Shown: positions 25,684-33,760 of the stretch, piece by piece
Layout of the letters: the number at the start of each line of letters is the position of its first letter
Position numbering within the stretch: position 1 is the stretch's first letter
NCBI RefSeq assembly: GCF_039729015.1
Contig: NZ_CP155792.1
Location: 826,001-890,000, forward strand
Length of the DNA stretch: 64,000 bases
DNA from: Blastococcus sp. HT6-30
Lineage (GTDB): Bacteria > Actinomycetota > Actinomycetes > Mycobacteriales > Geodermatophilaceae
Reading direction: 5' to 3'
Made by a program: the position numbers and the translations under genes
The notes under the pieces: generated by a model
Seen by the model: the letters and a program-made list of their open reading frames with translations, nothing else
Told to the model about the DNA's origin: nothing
The model's database searches: none

Positions 25684-26735
25684 GCGCCGAGCCGACGATT
25701 CTGCCCGAGGGTCTGGTCGAACGGCTGACTCCCCGTGGGGCGGACGGGGCGCCCATGACCAGCGGGTCGTGGCACATCCCGAGCATGCTCACCCAGTCCA
25801 ACGGCCTGCTGAGCCTGGGCCGCAACCTCGGGGAGCTGGTGGAGGAAGGCCGCCCCGCGGTGGTGCTCACCCCCGACCTGGCCTTCTCGAACGGGCTGTG
25901 GGGCTTCCGGGAGCAGCACCCCGAGCGGTTCCTGCAGATGGGCATCAGCGAGCAGAACATGGTGTCGGTCGCCGCCGGGCTGGCGACCACCGGCCTGCAG
26001 CCGTACGTCGCTGCCTTCTCCTCCTTCCTCGCGCTGCTGTGCTGCGAGCAGATCCGCACCGACATCGCCTACACCCAGCTGCCGGTGCGCCTCATCGGCC
26101 ACCACTCGGGCATCTCGTTCGGGTTCTACGGCACGTCGCACCACGCGACCGAGGACATCGCGATCATGCGCTCGATCGCGAACATGACCGTCGTGGCCCC
26201 CGCGGACCCGATCCAGATGGGCAAGGCTATGCGGGCCTACGTCGACCACCCGCTCCCGGTCTTCTTCCGGATGGGGCGGGGGCGTGAGCCGCAGGTGTAC
26301 TCCGGGGACGCCGAGTTCGTGCCCGGCAAGGCGATCGTGCACAGCACCGGTTCCGACCTCACCATCATCACGGGTGGGACGTCCCTGCACCCGAGCCTTG
26401 CGGCCGCCAAGATGCTGCGCGAGGCCGGCGTGGACGTCGGGGTGGTCGACCTCCACACGGTCAAGCCGATCGACCGGGAAACGATCCTCGCCGTCGCGGG
26501 GTCGACGCGTCAGCTGATGAGCGTAGAGGAGCACAACGTGCTGGGCGGGCTCGGGAGCGCGGTCGCCGAGGTCCTGACCGAGGAGGGAGCCGCCGTGCCC
26601 CTGCACCGTCACGGGATCCGCGACGAGTACGCCCCCGTCGGGCCGCCCACGCACCTGTACCGGCACTACCGCCTCGACGCTCCGGGCATCGCGACCGAGG
26701 CCCGTGAGCTGCTCCAGCGGCGGGGTCTGCTGTGA
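25680..26735 (+). CDS. Split transketolase, C-terminal subunit
   Basis: A 351-residue second half of the transketolase: the pyrimidine-binding domain with the catalytic Glu in GISEQNMVSVAAGLA, then HHSGISFGFYGTSHHATEDIA, and the C-terminal domain (VVDLHTVKPIDRETI, VEEHNVLGGLGSAVAEVL). The ATGA overlap with the N-subunit and the GTG overlap with the next gene mean that three proteins are translated together. The long N-terminal extension of about 45 residues before the domain is a little unusual. Confidence 0.88.
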   Translation: MSAEPTILPEGLVERLTPRGADGAPMTSGSWHIPSMLTQSNGLLSLGRNLGELVEEGRPAVVLTPDLAFSNGLWGFREQHPERFLQMGISEQNMVSVAAGLATTGLQPYVAAFSSFLALLCCEQIRTDIAYTQLPVRLIGHHSGISFGFYGTSHHATEDIAIMRSIANMTVVAPADPIQMGKAMRAYVDHPLPVFFRMGRGREPQVYSGDAEFVPGKAIVHSTGSDLTIITGGTSLHPSLAAAKMLREAGVDVGVVDLHTVKPIDRETILAVAGSTRQLMSVEEHNVLGGLGSAVAEVLTEEGAAVPLHRHGIRDEYAPVGPPTHLYRHYRLDAPGIATEARELLQRRGLL

Positions 26736-27520
26736 CCACCGGGGGACGCCCGGTCGCGGTGGTCACCGGAGGAGCGCGGGGGCTCGGCGAGGCGATCGCG
26801 ACCAGGCTGGCGGCCGACGGGCACGACGTCGTGATCGCGGACATCCTGGAGGAGACCGCGCGCGAGACGGCCCGGAGGATCGGCGACCAGGGAACCGGCG
26901 GCGCGCTCGGGGTCGGGGTCGACGTCCGGGACGACGCCAGCGTGGACGCCGCTGTGAACCAGGTCCGCGATGCCTTCGGGCGGTTGGACGTCCTGGTGAA
27001 CAACGCCGGTGTCGTGGTGCGGTCCCGCTCGGAGGAAATCAGCACGGACGAGTGGCTGCGCGAGCTGGACATCAACCTGGGCGGGACCATGCGGTTCTCC
27101 CGGGCGGCGTTCGGCATGCTGCGCGAGAGCCCCAACGGCTCCATCGTCAACCTCGCATCGGTCGGCTCCACGCTCGGACTGAACCTGCGGCTGGGGTACA
27201 CGGCCACCAAGACCGGGATCGTCGGGGTGACCAGGGAGCTGGCCGCCGAGTGGGGCCGTCAGGGGATCAGGGTGAACGCGGTGGCGCCGGGCTACATGGA
27301 CACCACCATGACCCGGACGGGACTCGCGGCCGGCGTCCTCGACGAGCAGCTCCTGCTCCAGCGCACGCCGCTCGGCCGGCTCGGACGTGCCGACGAGGTG
27401 GCGGCAGCGGTCTCGTTCCTGGTCTCGCCGGACGCCTCGTTCGTCACCGGCGTGATGCTTCCGGTGGACGGCGGGATCATCATCGACGGAACCTTCCACC
27501 GCCTCGACGACCAGGCGTAG
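26732..27520 (+). CDS. Short-chain dehydrogenase/reductase (SDR)
   Basis: A 262-residue classical SDR. The cofactor motif is TGGARGLG, NNAG follows at about residue 90, the active site is Ser (LASVGS) and YTATK, and the C-terminus holds PVDGGIII. The acidic residue after the second strand (ADI) points to NAD rather than NADP. It is translationally coupled to the transketolase genes (GTG overlapping TGA at 26732-26735). It probably oxidises a polyol or hydroxy acid in the same pathway. The exact substrate cannot be read from sequence. Confidence 0.85.
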   Translation: MTTGGRPVAVVTGGARGLGEAIATRLAADGHDVVIADILEETARETARRIGDQGTGGALGVGVDVRDDASVDAAVNQVRDAFGRLDVLVNNAGVVVRSRSEEISTDEWLRELDINLGGTMRFSRAAFGMLRESPNGSIVNLASVGSTLGLNLRLGYTATKTGIVGVTRELAAEWGRQGIRVNAVAPGYMDTTMTRTGLAAGVLDEQLLLQRTPLGRLGRADEVAAAVSFLVSPDASFVTGVMLPVDGGIIIDGTFHRLDDQA

Positions 27521-27627
27521 TTCCGGAGGCCCGTGGCGCAGGGCAGGGCGCACGCCGTTGCCTCGCCCCGGCACGAGCTGCGAACGCCCGCTCCGTGGGC
27601 GACCCGACCCAGAACAGGAAGAAGAGC

Positions 27628-28172
27628 ATGCTCGAAGCCGAGGACAGGACCACCGACGAGTCGACCCTGCCGTACCGCGGCGAGCAGCCGTACGGCGTTC
27701 CGGACGACCTGGTCATCCCGCACGTGCTCGAGCTCGATGACGCGGACGAGCGCCTGTGGGTCCCGCAGGCCAAGGACGTGTCGTTCCGGCCGCTACTGCT
27801 CTCGGTGAGTCAGGGCTACTTCGTCAACATCCTGCGCGTGCGGCGCTCGGGCGTACTCTCCCGCCATCGGCACGCTGGCCCGGTGCACACGCCATGACCC
27901 TGCGGGGCAGGTGGCACTACCTGGAGCACGACTGGTGGGCGGAGGAGGGCGGTTACTCCTTTGAGCCGCCGGGTGACATCCACACGTTGGTCGTGCCGGA
28001 CGGCGTGGAGGAGATGGTCACGCTGTTCCACGTCACGGGCGCGTACATCTACGTCGATCCGGACGGAAACCCGGTCGGCGTGGAAGACGTGTTCACCAAG
28101 CTGGGGAACGCCCGCCGGCACTACGAGGACGTCGGCCTGGGCGCCGACTTCGCCGACCAGTTCATCCGCTGA
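27628..28172 (+). pseudogene. Cupin (2,4'-dihydroxyacetophenone dioxygenase-like), 2-base frameshift
   Basis: ATG at 27628 with GAAGAAG upstream. The first frame encodes 90 residues including VNILRVRRSGVLSRHRHAGPVH, the start of the metal-binding cupin motif. Then the frame changes at about 27887 and continues as MTLRGRWHYLEHDW, EPPGDIHTLVVPDGVEEM and VDPDGNPVGVEDVF to 28172. Removing one AC from the CACACGCC stretch restores a continuous cupin of about 180 residues with the expected His and Glu ligands. Intact relatives are mononuclear-iron or manganese cupins, some cleaving C-C bonds in hydroxyketones. It is either a young pseudogene or a sequence error. Confidence 0.7.
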
Positions 28173-28220
28173 GGTCCCGGGAAGGGAACGGCGGGGCGGT
28201 GGGCGCGCACGTCCGGCTCC

Positions 28221-28288
28221 GGACCGTGCGAGAGTCCCTCTCACTCACTTGACAGGACCGTGCGAGAGTCCCTCTCACTCACTTGACA
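28221..28288 (+). repeat. Tandem 34-bp duplication carrying TTGACA
   Basis: Bases 28221-28254 are repeated exactly as 28255-28288. Each copy ends in TTGACA, a perfect -35 hexamer. The second copy is followed at once by the putative IclR operator. The duplication may create two spaced -35 elements for the tct operon. Confidence 0.85.
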
Positions 28289-28323
28289 GGTGTCCCACTC
28301 AATGGCCTAGTGTGATGTATCAC
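28283..28323 (+). promoter_or_regulatory. tct operon promoter/operator region
   Basis: TTGACA at 28283-28288 is followed by the 16-bp motif GGTGTCCCACTCAATG (28289-28304), which fills the usual spacer. A weak -10 (CCTAGT or TAGTGT) follows around 28306-28313. Just downstream lies a perfect 12-bp palindrome, GTGATGTATCAC (28312-28323), as used by dimeric regulators. Binding of a repressor to either site would block transcription. The regulator identity (IclR at 31779) is inferred. Confidence 0.5.
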
Positions 28324-28512
28324 GAACGTCACAGGAGGTGGGCCCCAACGGCGCATCGGGGGTAGCCGACGACGGGTCGCCTGCGACGCCGGCGTGGCTC
28401 CGGCCCGCCCTCGGCCCACGGAATCCCAGCGCCGGATCAGCCCTGCGTGCGGCGGAGATCCGGCCGCCCGAATGTCCGCAAGCAATTCCAGCGTCTCGAC
28501 CGGAGGAGAACC

Positions 28513-29514
28513 ATGAGCACTCGGAACAGCCATCGCATGGTCTGGAGCGTCGGTATTACGCTCGTCGCGGCGTCGGTTGCCGGCTGCGGTGCGGGGGACA
28601 GCGGCTCGGGTGGCGGCGGGGACTCGTTTCCGGACGATACCATCGAGATCGTCGTGGGTTTCGCGGCAGGGGGCAGCACGGACACGAGCGTGCGCGCGCT
28701 CGCGGCCGAGGCCGAGGAGACGTGTGACACCAACGTCATCATCAGCAACCAGCCCGGTTCCTCGGGCGCCATCGCGCTGGACGCCGTCGCGAATGCGGAG
28801 CCCGACGGGTACACGCTCGCGACGACCGCCACGGAGCTGAGCCTGCTGCACCACCTCGGCATCAGCGACGTGACGCACGAGGACTTCGCTGCTGTCATGC
28901 GGTATGCCCTCGACCCGCATGGCCTGTTCACGTCGCCGGACTCCCCGTATGACACCCTCGACGACGTGATCGCCGCCGCGGAGAGCGGGACGACGATCAA
29001 CGTGGCCACGGCCGGAACCGGCGGGGTGTACCACCTGGCGATGGAAGCGATCGCGCTCGACGCCGGGGTGTCCGGAAGCTTCGTCAACGTGCCGTTCGAC
29101 GGTGACGCGAACGCCATCCCCGCAGCCATCCGCGGCGAGGCCGATCTGGTCATCACGCCGGTGAACCAGGTGCTGGACGAGATGGAGGCCGGCGACCTCG
29201 TCGGGCTGGCCAGCTTCTCGGAGGAGCGTGTCGACATCGCGCCCGACCTGCCCACGCTGGTGGAGCAGGGAATTGATTGGACGTCGGCGTCGGTCTACGG
29301 GCTCGCCGCTCCCGCGGGGACGCCGGAGGAGCGAGTGGCTGCCCTCGACGAGTGCTTCTCGGCAGCCTTCGAATCCGAGGGGTTCCAGTCGTTCATGGAG
29401 GACCGGGGGATCACCCCGGCGCAGCTGGGCCACGAGGAGTTCGACGAGTACCTGCGCGAGTCCTCCGAGTCGTTCGGTGAGGTCATCGACGCCACGGGCA
29501 TGACGGCGGGGTAA
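28513..29514 (+). CDS. tctC: Tripartite tricarboxylate transporter substrate-binding lipoprotein
   Basis: A 333-residue extracytoplasmic receptor of the TTT family (Bug/TctC). It has a lipoprotein signal with cleavage before Cys in ASVAGCG, a Gly-Ser linker, then IEIVVGFAAGGSTDTSVRAL, the loop that binds carboxylates, followed by the NQPGSSGAIALDAV motif. ATG at 28513 has GGAGGAG upstream. It captures a carboxylic acid (citrate-like, or another small acid) and delivers it to TctBA. It is the first gene of a three-gene transporter operon. Confidence 0.88.
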   Translation: MSTRNSHRMVWSVGITLVAASVAGCGAGDSGSGGGGDSFPDDTIEIVVGFAAGGSTDTSVRALAAEAEETCDTNVIISNQPGSSGAIALDAVANAEPDGYTLATTATELSLLHHLGISDVTHEDFAAVMRYALDPHGLFTSPDSPYDTLDDVIAAAESGTTINVATAGTGGVYHLAMEAIALDAGVSGSFVNVPFDGDANAIPAAIRGEADLVITPVNQVLDEMEAGDLVGLASFSEERVDIAPDLPTLVEQGIDWTSASVYGLAAPAGTPEERVAALDECFSAAFESEGFQSFMEDRGITPAQLGHEEFDEYLRESSESFGEVIDATGMTAG

Positions 29515-29520
29515 GGCAGC

Positions 29521-29973
29521 GTGCGGATAGGGGCCGGCGACCGTGTCACGGGAGTAATGCTCATTCTCGTGGCGGTCGCTGTCTACGCTCTGACGCTCGA
29601 CTTCCCGGCGCCCGATTCGGGCGATCCGGGGGTGGCGGTGCTGCCCCGTGCCGCAGCAGTCTTCCTGGGGCTCTGCGCCATTCCCCTCCTTCTGCGTCCG
29701 GAGCCGGGCTCGCCGCTTCCCCGTGGAGCGGCGGCGTGGCGGGTGCTGGCATCGGTCGGTCTGCTCCTGGCGTACATCGCCGCACTCGAGCCCGTGGGCT
29801 TCACGCTGTCCACCGCGGTGTTCCTGTTGCTGCAGGGCCTGATCCTGGCTCGTAGCCACATCGTCGCGCTGTCCGTCTCCGCCGTCGTGGTGGCGTTCGG
29901 GCTCTACTACCTCTTCCGGGAGCTCCTGGGTGTCCCGCTTCCCCGGAGCCCGTGGTTCGGAGGATTTCTGTGA
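29521..29973 (+). CDS. tctB: TctB small membrane subunit
   Basis: A 150-residue membrane protein with four hydrophobic spans, the size and layout of TctB in tripartite tricarboxylate transporters. It helps the large TctA subunit couple uptake to the ion gradient. The GTG start at 29521 is 6 bases after the tctC stop, and its stop overlaps the GTG of tctA, so the three are co-translated. Sequence conservation in TctB is low; the call leans on size, spans and position. Confidence 0.82.
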   Translation: MRIGAGDRVTGVMLILVAVAVYALTLDFPAPDSGDPGVAVLPRAAAVFLGLCAIPLLLRPEPGSPLPRGAAAWRVLASVGLLLAYIAALEPVGFTLSTAVFLLLQGLILARSHIVALSVSAVVVAFGLYYLFRELLGVPLPRSPWFGGFL

Positions 29974-31475
29974 CCGACTGGGTGACCGGTCTGACCGCGG
30001 TCGTCGAACCCGCCGTCGTTCTCATGATTCCCGTCGGCGTTCTCCTCGGGATCATGGTGGGCGCCATCCCGGGCCTGTCGGCCACCGTCGGCATCACGCT
30101 GTTCCTGCCGTTCACCTTCGCCCTGGATCCTCTGACCGGCCTCGTGCTCCTGCTGGGCATCTACAACGGGGCCAGCTACTCGGGGGCCATCCCGGCGATC
30201 CTGATCCGCACACCCGGGACGCCGGCAGCCGCGGCCACGGTCCTCGACGGCTACCCCATGACGCAGAAAGGTCTGGCCGGCCAGGCGCTGAGCGTCTCGC
30301 TGTTCGCCTCGGTGGCCGGCGGGTTGATCGGTGGACTGCTCCTGGCGCTCTTCGCTCCACCACTGGCCGACGTCGCGCTGAACTTCGGCTCGGCACAGTA
30401 CTTCGCCGTGGCCATCCTCGCCCTGACCATCATCGGTTCGCTGGGCGGGCACTCGGTGGCCAAGGGGTTCATCAGCGCGGCGCTGGGCCTGCTCGTCGTG
30501 AGTGTCGGGTACGACTCCGTCTCGAACTACGCTCGGTTCAGCTTCGGCAACGTGCAGCTGAGTTCCGGTCTGGAATTGATCCCGTTGCTCGTCGGCTTGT
30601 TCGGTGTGGCCGAGGCGCTGCTGCAGATCGAGAAGCACGCCGTCGCCTCGGGCCGGGTCCCGCTGGGCTCCTTCCGGATCTCGAGGTCGAAGCTCCGATC
30701 CCTGACTCCCGGCGTGTTCGGCGGAACCGGCGTGGGGTTCTTCACCGGTCTGCTTCCCGGGGTCGGAGGCGACATCGGCGGCTTCGTGGCCTACAACGAG
30801 ACGAGGCGCTTCGCGCGCGACAAGTCGGCGTTCGGCCAGGGAGACCCGCGGGGCGTCGCGACGGCGGAGGCAGCGAACAATGCGAGCAACATGGGGTCCC
30901 TGGTACCTACCCTGGCGCTCGGCATCCCCGGCAACACCCAGGCTGCGGTCATGATGGGCGCACTGCTGATCCACGGGCTCCAGCCCGGTCCCGCCCTGTT
31001 CAGCGGTCGACCGGACCTTGTCTACGGTTCCTTCGTCGCGATGCTGCTGTCCTTCGTCGTGATGCTTGTGCTCGGACTGGCCGGCGTGCGCCTCTGGGCA
31101 CGCATGATCCAGGTCCCCAGCCAGTACCTCTGGCCGGCAGTCCTCGTGCTCTCGGTGGTGGGGTCCTACGCGGTCCGGACCAATCCGTTCGATGTCCTGG
31201 TGATGGCGGGGGCCGGCGTGCTGGGCTATTTCATGGCCAAGGCCAGTATCCCGGTGGCCCCCTTCCTGATCGGTGTCATCGTCGGGCCCATCGCGGAGGA
31301 GAACTATCGCCGCGCCATGATCACGCATGACGGCAGTTACAGCTGGATGCTGGAGCCGTTGACGTTCACGTTGCTCGCGCTGGCTGTGCTGTCCGTGGTC
31401 GGCTCGCTGTGGCGGAGCCGGCGGGACAGGCGGCGAGCGGATGCCGAAGCGCAGGGAGTGTCCGGCGGCGTGTAG
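29970..31475 (+). CDS. tctA: TctA large membrane subunit
   Basis: A 501-residue permease with about 12 spans and the two TctA signature regions: GAIPGLSATVGITLFLPFTF followed by YNGASYSGAIPAIL with T-PGTPAAAATVLDGYPM, and the repeat half GLLPGVGGDIGGFVAYNETRR with NNASNMGSLVPTLALGIPGN. It is the ion-coupled channel for the carboxylate bound by TctC. The GTG overlap with tctB fixes the start. It is the last gene of the transporter operon; about 300 bases separate it from the IclR regulator. Confidence 0.9.
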   Translation: MTDWVTGLTAVVEPAVVLMIPVGVLLGIMVGAIPGLSATVGITLFLPFTFALDPLTGLVLLLGIYNGASYSGAIPAILIRTPGTPAAAATVLDGYPMTQKGLAGQALSVSLFASVAGGLIGGLLLALFAPPLADVALNFGSAQYFAVAILALTIIGSLGGHSVAKGFISAALGLLVVSVGYDSVSNYARFSFGNVQLSSGLELIPLLVGLFGVAEALLQIEKHAVASGRVPLGSFRISRSKLRSLTPGVFGGTGVGFFTGLLPGVGGDIGGFVAYNETRRFARDKSAFGQGDPRGVATAEAANNASNMGSLVPTLALGIPGNTQAAVMMGALLIHGLQPGPALFSGRPDLVYGSFVAMLLSFVVMLVLGLAGVRLWARMIQVPSQYLWPAVLVLSVVGSYAVRTNPFDVLVMAGAGVLGYFMAKASIPVAPFLIGVIVGPIAEENYRRAMITHDGSYSWMLEPLTFTLLALAVLSVVGSLWRSRRDRRRADAEAQGVSGGV

Positions 31476-31573
31476 TCCGGGGACCGTCCGCGACCTCGCT
31501 CCGTGGTGCGGGGCGGGCTCGTGGACCGCCCTGGATCCGGCGAAGGCTGTGTTCTCGGGAGGAGGCCGGGACC

Positions 31574-31786
31574 GTGCAGGCACTACCGGAGTACGACGAC
31601 GAGACCCCCGGCGCGGCGGGGGCACTCCCGTCCGGGGTCCTCGACGAACAGCACTTGTTCCAACAGGCGCCGGCTCGTCGTGCCGGCGAGGTGGCAGCGG
31701 CGGTCCCGGTCCCGGCGGTGCCGGGCCTCCGCGCGGGCCGTGGGACGTCGGAAAGCGGCGTACCGCAGAATTCGGCGTATGACTGA
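31574..31786 (+). CDS. Possible small hypothetical protein before iclR
   Basis: The 303 bases between tctA and the IclR gene hold little else. One frame from the GTG at 31574, with GAGGAGG upstream, encodes 70 residues (VQALPEYDDETPGAAGALPS and so on) and ends 8 bases inside the regulator gene. It has no recognisable domain and two other frames are also open here, so it may be non-coding leader sequence. Confidence 0.2.
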   Translation: MQALPEYDDETPGAAGALPSGVLDEQHLFQQAPARRAGEVAAAVPVPAVPGLRAGRGTSESGVPQNSAYD

Positions 31787-32582
31787 GGATCGGCCCGTCC
31801 TGGAGGGCGTCAGCGTCCTCGGCAAGATCTCCGCTCTCCTCGAGGTTCTCGCCGCCCGCGATCAGGCGGCGGCTGCGGAGCTGGCCGAGCTGCTCGGCGA
31901 GCCCCGCAGCAGTGTGCACCGGATGCTGCGCCAGCTGCACGACATCGGCTGGATCGAGCCCGCCGGGCCGCGGGGTCAGTGGGCCATCGGTCTGCATCTG
32001 TTCCGCCTGGGGTCGAGCGCGGTGCGGCGCATGGACGTACGCCGGGCGGCCCTGCCGCACATGCAGGAGCTGAACGAAGCCACCGGCGAGACCGTGTTCC
32101 TGATCGTCCAGCGCGGCATGGAGGGCGTCTGCATCGAACGCATCGAGGGCCGCCGGGTGCAGAGCATCGCCCTGGTGCTCGGCGGCGCGGTGCCGCTGCA
32201 CGTCGGCGCGGGGCCGCTGTGCCTCCTCGCCTGGCTCGATGACAACCAGCACCGGGAATGGTTGATCCACGCCGCCGAACACGGCCTCGAGCAGATGAAC
32301 CTGCCGACCCCACCCACGGTGAGGCAGGTCGAGGCACGCTTGCGGGAGATCCGCGAACGGGGTTACGCCCTGTCCGATCGCGACGTCACACCCGGCATCG
32401 CGGCCATCGGCGCACCGGTCTTCGACTTCCGCGGCCAGCTGGTCGCGGCGATCTCCGTGAGCGGCATCGCCGAGTCCGTCCTGGACCCCGGCCTTCGCCT
32501 CGCGGAGCGGGTCATGGAGGCCGCGCGACGGACGTCGTTCGACCTGGGCTTCGGCGTCCGGAGCACCCGCAGCAACGAGTAG
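31779..32582 (+). CDS. IclR-family transcriptional regulator
   Basis: A 267-residue protein with an N-terminal winged helix (VSVLGKISALLEVLAARD, AELAELLGEPRSSVHRMLRQ at about 12-55) and a C-terminal GAF-like effector domain (GETVFLIVQRGMEGVCIERIEG; DVTPGIAAIGAPVFDFRGQ). IclR proteins repress or activate catabolic operons and release DNA on binding a small acid or sugar intermediate. It sits between the Tct transporter and the sugar ABC transporter, so it probably governs both arms. The repeated 16-bp motif at 24770 and 28289 is a candidate operator. Confidence 0.87.
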   Translation: MTEDRPVLEGVSVLGKISALLEVLAARDQAAAAELAELLGEPRSSVHRMLRQLHDIGWIEPAGPRGQWAIGLHLFRLGSSAVRRMDVRRAALPHMQELNEATGETVFLIVQRGMEGVCIERIEGRRVQSIALVLGGAVPLHVGAGPLCLLAWLDDNQHREWLIHAAEHGLEQMNLPTPPTVRQVEARLREIRERGYALSDRDVTPGIAAIGAPVFDFRGQLVAAISVSGIAESVLDPGLRLAERVMEAARRTSFDLGFGVRSTRSNE

Positions 32583-32614
32583 CCGTCACGCTGCACCGGC
32601 TGCGGACCTCGTGA

Positions 32615-32643
32615 TTGACACCACAGTCTCACTCTGCTGTCAT
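32615..32643 (+). promoter_or_regulatory. Putative promoter of the sugar ABC operon
   Basis: TTGACA at 32615-32620, a 17-base spacer, then TGTCAT at 32638-32643 as a weak -10. It lies 95 bases upstream of the sugar-binding protein start, after the IclR stop. Confidence 0.4.
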
Positions 32644-32737
32644 GTGTCCGCCAGGTCGGACAACGGAATGCGGTTCACGAGTACGCCTCCGCGGAACTGG
32701 CAGTCGGCGTCAGGGTTCGCGTGGGAGGTCTGTTCAG

Positions 32738-33727
32738 ATGAGATTCGCGAAGAACGCGCTTGCCGGTACTTGTGCGGTGCTGGTGGCTGGGTCGCTGGCC
32801 GCGTGCGGCGGCGAAGAGGGCAGCGGCGGGTCGGGTGGCGGCGGTGGCGAGGACTACACCGTCGGCATTGTCGCCCTGGATGCCACCCAGGTCACGGCCA
32901 ACCGGGAGCGCCGGGCCGCCATGGAGACCATGGAGGAGATGGGCTGGGAGACCGTCGAGGTGAACTCGAACGGGAACCCGGCGGAGGCCATCTCCGCCAT
33001 GCAGAACTTCGTCCAGCGCGGAGTGGACGCGATCGTCGTCCAGACCTACACGGCCGACCAGCTGGCCGCCGGCCTCGCGGCGGCCGAGGCGGCCGACATC
33101 CCGGTGTTCTCCAGCGCCGGCGGTGATGCGACCGGCGGCATGGCCGGCGCGGTCGAGCTGGTGAACGCCGCGGCGGTCAACGATCCGCTGATCGAGCTGC
33201 TGGAGAGCAAGGAGGACGTCGAGCTGCTGCAGCTCCGGTACACGCCGGGCGCGCCCTGCCGGGTTCGCGCGGACGACCTCGACGAGAAGCTCGAAGACCT
33301 GCCGCACGTCAACGTCACGCGCCAGGAGGTGACGATCCCGGGTGGCCAGCAGTCCGCGCAGCAGGCAACGGCGGGGTGGCTCCAGCAGTACCCGGACACC
33401 CCCGGAACCGACCTGGTGATCTGGCCGTGCTTCTCGGAGGCCGCCCTGGGTGCCATCGCCGCCGAGGCTCAGCTGGGCCGCGGTCCCTACGAGCTCTACA
33501 CCTGGGACATCTCCGAGCCCGCTGTCCAGGCGCTCCAGGACGGGACGATGAGCGCCGTGCTGTGGATCCAGGTCGAGGAGGCCGGTCAGCAGCTGGCCGA
33601 GCTGATCAACGAGTACCGGGAGAACCCGGAGGGCTGGGAGCCCACGACCGTCGCTGCGCCGTCGGTGCTCCTGACGCCGGAGAACATCGACCAGTACCTC
33701 GAGGAGAACCCGGACCTGGCCGGCTAG
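32738..33727 (+). CDS. Sugar ABC transporter substrate-binding lipoprotein (RbsB type)
   Basis: A 329-residue periplasmic-binding-protein type I lipoprotein. It has the signal and lipobox LAACGG, a Gly-rich linker, then YTVGIVALDATQVTANRERR, NPAEAISAMQNFVQRGVDAI and the hinge segments of the ribose/galactose-binding group. It binds a monosaccharide or polyol outside the membrane. GGGAGG precedes the ATG at 32738. It heads an operon running through ATPase, permease, kinase and three enzymes. The ligand is unknown. Confidence 0.87.
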   Translation: MRFAKNALAGTCAVLVAGSLAACGGEEGSGGSGGGGGEDYTVGIVALDATQVTANRERRAAMETMEEMGWETVEVNSNGNPAEAISAMQNFVQRGVDAIVVQTYTADQLAAGLAAAEAADIPVFSSAGGDATGGMAGAVELVNAAAVNDPLIELLESKEDVELLQLRYTPGAPCRVRADDLDEKLEDLPHVNVTRQEVTIPGGQQSAQQATAGWLQQYPDTPGTDLVIWPCFSEAALGAIAAEAQLGRGPYELYTWDISEPAVQALQDGTMSAVLWIQVEEAGQQLAELINEYRENPEGWEPTTVAAPSVLLTPENIDQYLEENPDLAG

Positions 33728-33760
33728 GACGACGCACGGCACGAGGGGACTGGGTCCGAG

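Noticed and set aside
29907-32282. 791-codon leftward frame opposite tctA and iclR
   Set aside because: Composition is typical of an antisense shadow; tctA and IclR signatures are unmistakable on the other strand.
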